Under the pieces are notes generated by a model. It was not told the DNA's origin. It ran no database searches and saw nothing but the letters and a program-made list of their open reading frames with translations. This document shows positions 46,095-50,509 of a stretch of DNA of 50,509 nucleotides, in pieces (positions within the stretch are counted from its first letter, which is position 1; each line of letters begins with the position of its first letter). The stretch spans positions 1 through 50,509 of the forward strand of contig JALAGS010000155.1 of the NCBI GenBank assembly GCA_022712315.1, given 5' to 3'. This DNA comes from Sphingobacterium sp. (GTDB taxonomy: Bacteria > Bacteroidota > Bacteroidia > Sphingobacteriales > Sphingobacteriaceae). The position numbers and the translations under genes were made by a program.

Positions 46095-47267
46095 ATGAGA
46101 TTTAAGTTATTCTTCAAGTGCGCACTATTAGCGGCTCTAATAGGTAATTGGAGCCTGAGGGCTTTGAGTCAAGAGGCAAAACCACCCATTATGGGTTGGA
46201 GCAGCTGGAATAGCTTTCGGATTCATATTGATGAAAAGTTGATTCGGGAGCAGGCTGATGCAATGATCGCAACCGGCTTACATGATGCAGGGTATAACTA
46301 TATCAATGTGGATGATGGATATTTTGGGGGTAGAGATTCGGAAGGAAACCTGTACGAAGATCGTACAAAATTTCCCAATGGAATGCGGGCCTTATCTGAC
46401 TATATTCATTCCAAGGGATTAAAAGCAGGCCTGTATTCGGAAGGCGGAAAAAATACCTGTGGCTCAATTTGGGATAAAGATCCCAAGGGCATTGGTGTTG
46501 GCATGTATGGTCATGAACACGAGGATGCTGCGCTGTTTTTTAAAACATGGAATTTTGATTTCATCAAAGTAGACTGGTGCGGTGGATTGGAAATGAAACT
46601 GGATGATCGCGAGCAATATACAAAAATAATAACAGCAGTGCGGACGGTTCGTCCTGATGTGGGTTTTAATCTTTGCCGTTGGCAATTTCCCGGAGATTGG
46701 GCTATTAAGCAAGTAGATTCCTGGCGTATCTCGCAAGATATACAACCTAATTTTGCTTCAGTGCTGCATATCATCGATCTCAATCGTAATCTTTATCCTT
46801 ATAGCTCACCGGGCCACTATAATGATATGGATATGCTTCAAGTAGGCAATGGGATGACGCATGAAGAGGATAAAACACATTTTTCAATGTGGTGTATGCT
46901 GAATTCACCTTTGATGGCAGGAAATGACCTGCGTAAAATTTCAAAGGAGACACTCGCTGTATTGACGAATAAAGAGTTAATTGCACTAAATCAGGACAAG
47001 GTTTTTAAACAGGCCCAATGTGTGCTGAAAGAAGGAGAAGTAGAAGTATGGAAGAAAGAATTGGCCAATCCAAAGAATAAGGCACTGGCAATTCTCAATA
47101 GATCGGATAGCGAAACCCGATTTACATTGGATGCAAAAGCACTGAGTTTGTCGCCGAAAAATAGAGTGAAAGATTTATGGCTTCATCAGGAGGATGGGAA
47201 GCTTGGCCAAAATAGAAACTTCACACTTCCTCCCCATGGGATAGTCGTACTTTTGCTGTCGGAATAG
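46095..47267 (+). CDS. GH27 alpha-galactosidase
   Basis: A 390-residue secreted glycoside hydrolase family 27 enzyme that releases alpha-linked galactose. Signal peptide to about residue 26 (RALSQE). The family opening PPIMGWSSWNSF is followed by YNYINVDDGYFGGRD, GLKAGLYSEGGKNTCGS, and KVDWCGG with the nucleophile Asp160; Asp215 in WRISQD is the acid/base. PGHYNDMDMLQVGNGMT and FSMWCMLNSPLMAGNDLR are also typical, and a beta-sandwich ends the protein. It shares a control region with the sulfatase, suggesting both act on a galactose-containing, possibly sulfated, glycan. Confidence 0.93.
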   Translation: MRFKLFFKCALLAALIGNWSLRALSQEAKPPIMGWSSWNSFRIHIDEKLIREQADAMIATGLHDAGYNYINVDDGYFGGRDSEGNLYEDRTKFPNGMRALSDYIHSKGLKAGLYSEGGKNTCGSIWDKDPKGIGVGMYGHEHEDAALFFKTWNFDFIKVDWCGGLEMKLDDREQYTKIITAVRTVRPDVGFNLCRWQFPGDWAIKQVDSWRISQDIQPNFASVLHIIDLNRNLYPYSSPGHYNDMDMLQVGNGMTHEEDKTHFSMWCMLNSPLMAGNDLRKISKETLAVLTNKELIALNQDKVFKQAQCVLKEGEVEVWKKELANPKNKALAILNRSDSETRFTLDAKALSLSPKNRVKDLWLHQEDGKLGQNRNFTLPPHGIVVLLLSE

Positions 47268-47468
47268 GCGGGGCGATAAAGACATGCGACCAAATCAGCC
47301 CGTACAAAATGTTTTTATGTCATACATGGCTGATATTTTTCATGATTGAATTTAGTGTTATGAAGGATTTGGTCATAATGCCGAATCAACTGGGAAATTT
47401 CATGAGCTACTATAGTTCGGGAGGAGGATATATGGATGGGTAGTTCAAATTAAATAACATAGTTCAAG

Positions 47469-47497
47469 AAAAAGCCCAATATACTATTGGGCTTTTT
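47469..47497. terminator. Bidirectional terminator between GH27 and GntR genes
   Basis: A perfect 12-bp stem (47469-47480 with 47486-47497) with the loop ATACT. A and T runs at its ends suit both directions. The 200 bp before it (47268-47468) hold only a 27-codon reading frame (47360-47443) of doubtful status. Confidence 0.88.
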
Positions 47498-47527
47498 TAT
47501 GTGTATATGCTGCCATTTTCGTGCTGT

Positions 47528-48256
47528 TTATCCAATAGATTTCTTATACAAAAAGAGTCGCTGGTAATGATTGTCAAGATGTTTGCGCATCGCATTTCGG
47601 AATACTTCAGCATTGCCCACTTTCAATATATCGACTAATCCCCGGTGTGAGATAAAGCTTTTTGATGGGCTGGGACTGGTTAGCAGGCCGCTGCTATGTA
47701 CATATTGAAATACAGGTAACAACATATTCTGGAAGTCTTTAAGGATCGTATTACCCGTGATTTCATAGAGTTTGCCGTGAAAGGCAATTTCAGTTTCAAT
47801 ATCAAAAATTGTATTATCCGCTTGTATAGGTTCCTTTGCAACAATCGCTTCTAATTCCTCAATATCTTTTTCTTGTATATGTTCAAAGAGGATATCGGCC
47901 ATACCTACTTCTAGAACCATACGCATTTCAAAAAGATCCTGTAGGGTCTTATTTTCCATGATGGTTGGGAAAAGTGATTTGCGAAGCGGTTTTATGAGAT
48001 CGGGACTTGTCAAAACTGCGCCACGATGTTTTTTGGATTCGATCAATCCGACCATACGCAACCGCAGCATCGCTTCTCGAACAACTGTGCGGCTTACGCC
48101 AAGGGTTTCAGCCAATTCAATTTCCTTGGGTAAAGCGTCACCAACTTTTAAGCCTTGATTGACAAAAAGATTGATGATTTCTTTTTCTGCACGATCTACC
48201 AGTGAAGAAGTATCAATTGTATTAAGATGTTCTATTAGCGAAGAATTCGGTTCCAT
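47528..48256 (-). CDS. FadR-subfamily GntR transcription regulator (FCD domain)
   Basis: A 242-residue cytoplasmic regulator. The start at 48256 (MEPNSSLIEHL) is preferred over an in-frame ATG at 48328, because a -7 box (TATCTTTG, minus strand 48298-48291) lies between them. Residues about 15-85 are a winged helix: AEKEIINLFVNQGLKVGDALP, ELAETLGVSRTVVREAMLRL, GLIESKKHRGAVL. The C-terminal helical FCD domain (about 105-235) has DLFEMRMVLEVGMADILF and the metal-ligand type residues of the family (EIAFHGKLYEITGN). FCD regulators sense sugar acids or related metabolites. It probably controls the adjacent SusC and the sulfatase/GH27 pair through the shared TATGTAnTACATA sites. Confidence 0.88.
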   Translation of the reverse strand: MEPNSSLIEHLNTIDTSSLVDRAEKEIINLFVNQGLKVGDALPKEIELAETLGVSRTVVREAMLRLRMVGLIESKKHRGAVLTSPDLIKPLRKSLFPTIMENKTLQDLFEMRMVLEVGMADILFEHIQEKDIEELEAIVAKEPIQADNTIFDIETEIAFHGKLYEITGNTILKDFQNMLLPVFQYVHSSGLLTSPSPSKSFISHRGLVDILKVGNAEVFRNAMRKHLDNHYQRLFLYKKSIG

Positions 48257-48268
48257 ATATATTACATA
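48256..48268. promoter_or_regulatory. GntR operator copy at the regulator start codon
   Basis: TATATA-T-TACATA matches the perfect site at 45964 with one mismatch. It directly abuts the start codon of the GntR gene and lies downstream of its predicted -7 box, suggesting autoregulation. Confidence 0.5.
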
Positions 48269-48316
48269 TAGCGCATTTGGCGCGTTAAGACAAAGATAAT
48301 TAATAAAAGTGATTAA

Positions 48317-48329
48317 TATGTTATACATA
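48317..48329. promoter_or_regulatory. GntR operator copy in the middle of the divergent region
   Basis: TATGTT-A-TACATA has one mismatch to the perfect site at 45964 and retains GT-N3-AC. It is 61 bp from the copy at 48256 and 62 bp from the copy at 48379. Confidence 0.55.
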
Positions 48330-48341
48330 ATTTAATTAAAA

Positions 48342-48374
48342 TTTGTTTTTTACATTTTGTAATTTATATATTTG
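48342..48374 (+). promoter_or_regulatory. Promoter of the interrupted SusC gene
   Basis: TTTG (48342-48345), 21 bp, then TATATTTG (48367-48374), an exact Bacteroidota -7 box. The predicted start near 48381 falls inside the operator copy at 48379. TTACATTTTGTAA (48350-48362) is an additional inverted repeat between the two promoter elements. Confidence 0.65.
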
Positions 48375-48378
48375 CATA

Positions 48379-48391
48379 TATGTAATACTTA
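48379..48391. promoter_or_regulatory. GntR operator copy over the SusC transcription start
   Basis: TATGTA-A-TACTTA has one mismatch to the perfect site at 45964. It lies just after the -7 box of the SusC promoter, a classic position for repression, and 13 bp before the start codon. Confidence 0.6.
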
Positions 48392-48403
48392 ATACAAACC
48401 AAT

Positions 48404-50467
48404 ATGTATTCAAACCTAAAATTACGAACCCTGCTTACCTTGTCGATATTGACGGGCAATTTGCTCTTGGCTCAAGCGCAGGACCATGCGGTACGGGGGA
48501 AAATTACCGATGCAAAAACAGGGGAAGTGCTTGGAAATGTGACAATAAAGGTCAAAGGATCCAACCAATCCCTGCAGTCAAGTACTGATGGGACGTTCTC
48601 GATCAGCACCAATCCCAATACCACCTTAGTGATTACGTCTACGGGGTATAGACCATACGAGGTAAAAGTTGGGCAATTAAATCAATTGGATATTAAGCTT
48701 GAATCCAAGGTTGAGCAAATGGATGAGGTTGTTGTGGTAGGGTATGGAACACAAAACAGGAGAAGTGTAACCGGTTCTATCGCAAAAGTGGATAAAACTG
48801 TTTTACAAAATACACCCCGTTCTAATGTTGCTACAGCATTACAGGGAACCGTACCTGGATTACAGGTCGTAAACAAATCGGGTACGCCTGGTGCAGCCCC
48901 GATGTTAAAATTACGCGGTGGTGCATCAATTAAAAGTTCGAGCCCTCCACTGGTGGTCATAGACGGCGTCATTCGCGAAATGAATGATGTGAGTTCAGAT
49001 AATATAGAATCCATAGAACTTCTAAAAGACGCATCTGCAACGGCAATCTATGGAGCTCGTGCAAATAATGGCGTAGTTTTAATTACAACCAAAACAGGTA
49101 AATCAGGTGTATCAAACATTTCCTATAAATTTACGGGTGGATTTAATCAACGTAGAGAAGGGTATCGTTACATGAATGCCGGGGATTATATTTACTATAC
49201 GCGTTTGGGGTACTTAAATGCTGGGAAAACAATAGAGACAGCTAATGGCTCCAGGGGACTGGGATTGTTGACTGACAATGCTAATTTATCTTCCTTTGAC
49301 ATTCGTAGATATACATCAGATCTAGAACCATTGCTAGCGAAAGGCTGGCAGCTGGTTGACGACCCTTATGGAGGAAAGATAATTTATAAAGATCATTCGG
49401 GTGAAGTTGAGGATATCCTATTTCGAAATACGTATACGAAGGATCATTATGTGAATGTATCCGGTGGTAATGATAGAGGAAAATATTTCGCCGCATTTGA
49501 TGCGTATAATGAGAATGGTATCATTGTAGGCTCCAATTATAAACGGTATACGGCAGATTTAAATGGTTCATACAAACTGAAACCGAATCTAGAGGTGGCT
49601 ACCTCGGTCAATTTATCTACTGCTTCTCAATATGGGGTTGGCGGATCTGAGGTAAGTGCATTATATCGCAATTTGGCTATTTGGCCTACATTTAACCCTT
49701 GGGTTGATGAGGCGAAGACGAGGCCCAATCCAGGCAATGGCATCAACGACGGTAATCCATTGTATTGGTTGAGTCGTATGGAGAGAAACAATGAAACGAA
49801 TCGCATTGTCGTAAATGGTTCCCTAAAATGGGATATTATTCCTGGTTTATACCTCAAAGTCTCCGGAAATGCTTATATGAAAGAGGTATTGAATGAGTTC
49901 TTTCAAAAATCGACCCAGACTTATGCCAATGTGTTTTCTAATCCCGAAACGATAGGCAGTACTTCAAGAGATGCCTATCGCAGTATAAATCGCGATTTTC
50001 AGACACAGTTCAACGGTATTTTAAATTATACCAAAACATTCGGTGAGAAGCACAATCTGAACGCTATGCTTGGCGCGGAATATTTTAATACGAAGACAGA
50101 TTACATGCAAGTTTATGGGAAGAATGCACCTACCGACGATATACCAACCGTTAATGCATCGACTGTTTTCGTAGCGGGCAATAATACATCCTCAAAATCT
50201 GAATATCGAATTATTTCTTCCATGGGACGTTTGGCTTACGATTATGATGGAAAATATCTGTTAAATGCTGTGTACCGTTTGGATGGTGTATCGAGTTTGG
50301 CAGATGGTCATCGTTGGGGCTTTTTTCCGGGTCTTTCTGCAGGCTGGAATGTTCACCAAGAGGCATTTTTTAAATTTACATTTAATTTTCCGATTACACA
50401 CAAGCGGATAAAAATTGGCGAGAGCTATCGCAATCAAAGCAAGTCCCGCTGCTTATCTTTATGTTGA
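48404..50467 (+). pseudogene. SusC/RagA-family transporter interrupted by an insertion element
   Basis: The 5' two-thirds of a SusC gene. Signal peptide ending LAQAQD, carboxypeptidase-regulatory-like domain (about 27-105), QMDEVVVVGYGTQNRRSVTG, plug with VATALQGTVPGLQVVNKSG and SIELLKDASATAIYGARANNGVVLITTK, then barrel strands through HRWGFFPGLSAGWNVHQEAFFK (about 636-657). After about 50373 the SusC pattern stops and some 30 unrelated residues run to a stop at 50467. A complete member would be about 1000 residues. The following bases match the start of an IS110-type transposase, so the gene is broken by insertion. It was the first gene of a GntR-controlled glycan locus. Confidence 0.75.
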
Positions 50468-50509
50468 AAAAAAAAGTTATATGAAAACAGCAGGACTTGA
50501 CGTGCATAA
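50374..50509 (+). mobile_element. Left end of an IS110-family insertion element (partial)
   Basis: SusC homology ends at about 50373, and a transposase start of IS110 type begins at 50481, so the intervening 107 bp should be the non-coding left end. Two small stems are visible: GCGA/TCGC (50418-50431) and AAGCA/TGCTT (50437-50454). In the IS110 group this region encodes the guide (bridge) RNA. The exact boundary and right end are outside what can be seen. Confidence 0.55.
50481..50509 (+). CDS. IS110-family transposase, N-terminal fragment
   Basis: Only nine complete codons lie in the window: MKTAGLDVH, followed by AA that fits a Lys codon. The pattern GLDVHK near the N-terminus is the hallmark of IS110 DEDD transposases, whose first catalytic Asp is in this motif. 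The gene is cut by the window edge. The short length limits certainty. Confidence 0.65.

Noticed and set aside
47281..47460. Structural RNA or riboswitch in the gap after GH27
   Set aside because: No stable nested pairing apart from the terminator at 47469-47497.
48257..48328. Extended N-terminus of the GntR regulator
   Set aside because: The upstream ATG precedes a -7 box and would translate operator sequence; the ATG at 48256 gives a standard FadR-type N-terminus.

Overview
The window looks like a chromosomal segment of a Bacteroidota species, most likely a Sphingobacteriaceae member close to Sphingobacterium. The grounds are three complete SusC/SusD-type outer-membrane nutrient pairs plus a broken fourth SusC, other TonB-dependent receptors, lipoproteins with short Bacteroidota-type lipobox signals, promoters with the Bacteroidota -7 element (TAnnTTTG), and moderately AT-rich DNA. 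I saw no rRNA, tRNA, CRISPR or phage genes. The species assignment is inferred from protein style, not from a search.

Left part (1-16600): a secreted esterase is followed by a compact copper-handling operon (about 1035-6370). It encodes a Cys-rich secreted peptide, a DUF3347 protein with a metal-binding-like domain that has lost its cysteines, a TRASH-like lipoprotein, a second DUF3347 lipoprotein, a DUF2231 membrane protein and a Met-rich multicopper oxidase with an extra C-terminal domain. A 14-bp terminator stem separates it from a convergent fabH. Then come a MocR-type regulator divergent from a class III aminotransferase with a candidate operator between them, a 17-copy ATTG microsatellite at the aminotransferase stop codon, a NUDIX gene, a secreted unknown and a large AsmA-like protein.

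Middle part (15205-29945): a LytS-type histidine kinase and a LytTR response regulator bracket a secreted zinc metalloprotease and a SusC/SusD pair. Three direct repeats with exact 21-bp spacing lie between the kinase and the protease, as expected for a LytTR operator. I read this as a regulated system for capturing proteins or peptides. A second SusC/SusD pair follows, with a promoter framed by a perfect 13-bp inverted repeat. A convergent gap near 30090-30180 carries two copies of a 19-bp sequence resembling DnaA boxes or dif arms.

Right part (30167-50509): a PepSY protein and TonB siderophore receptor (iron uptake), a glycerophosphodiesterase, a TPR protein, a third SusC/SusD pair on the minus strand, a zinc-ribbon membrane protein preceded by a different 21-bp-phased triple repeat, a degenerate 11-bp tandem array, and a large outer-membrane beta-barrel protein. 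The end is a carbohydrate locus: sulfatase, GH27 alpha-galactosidase, FadR-type GntR regulator and a SusC. Four copies of TATGTAnTACATA (one perfect, three with one mismatch) sit in its two divergent control regions and are the probable operator. The last SusC is cut off by what appears to be the left end of an IS110-family element, whose transposase starts 29 bases before the window ends.
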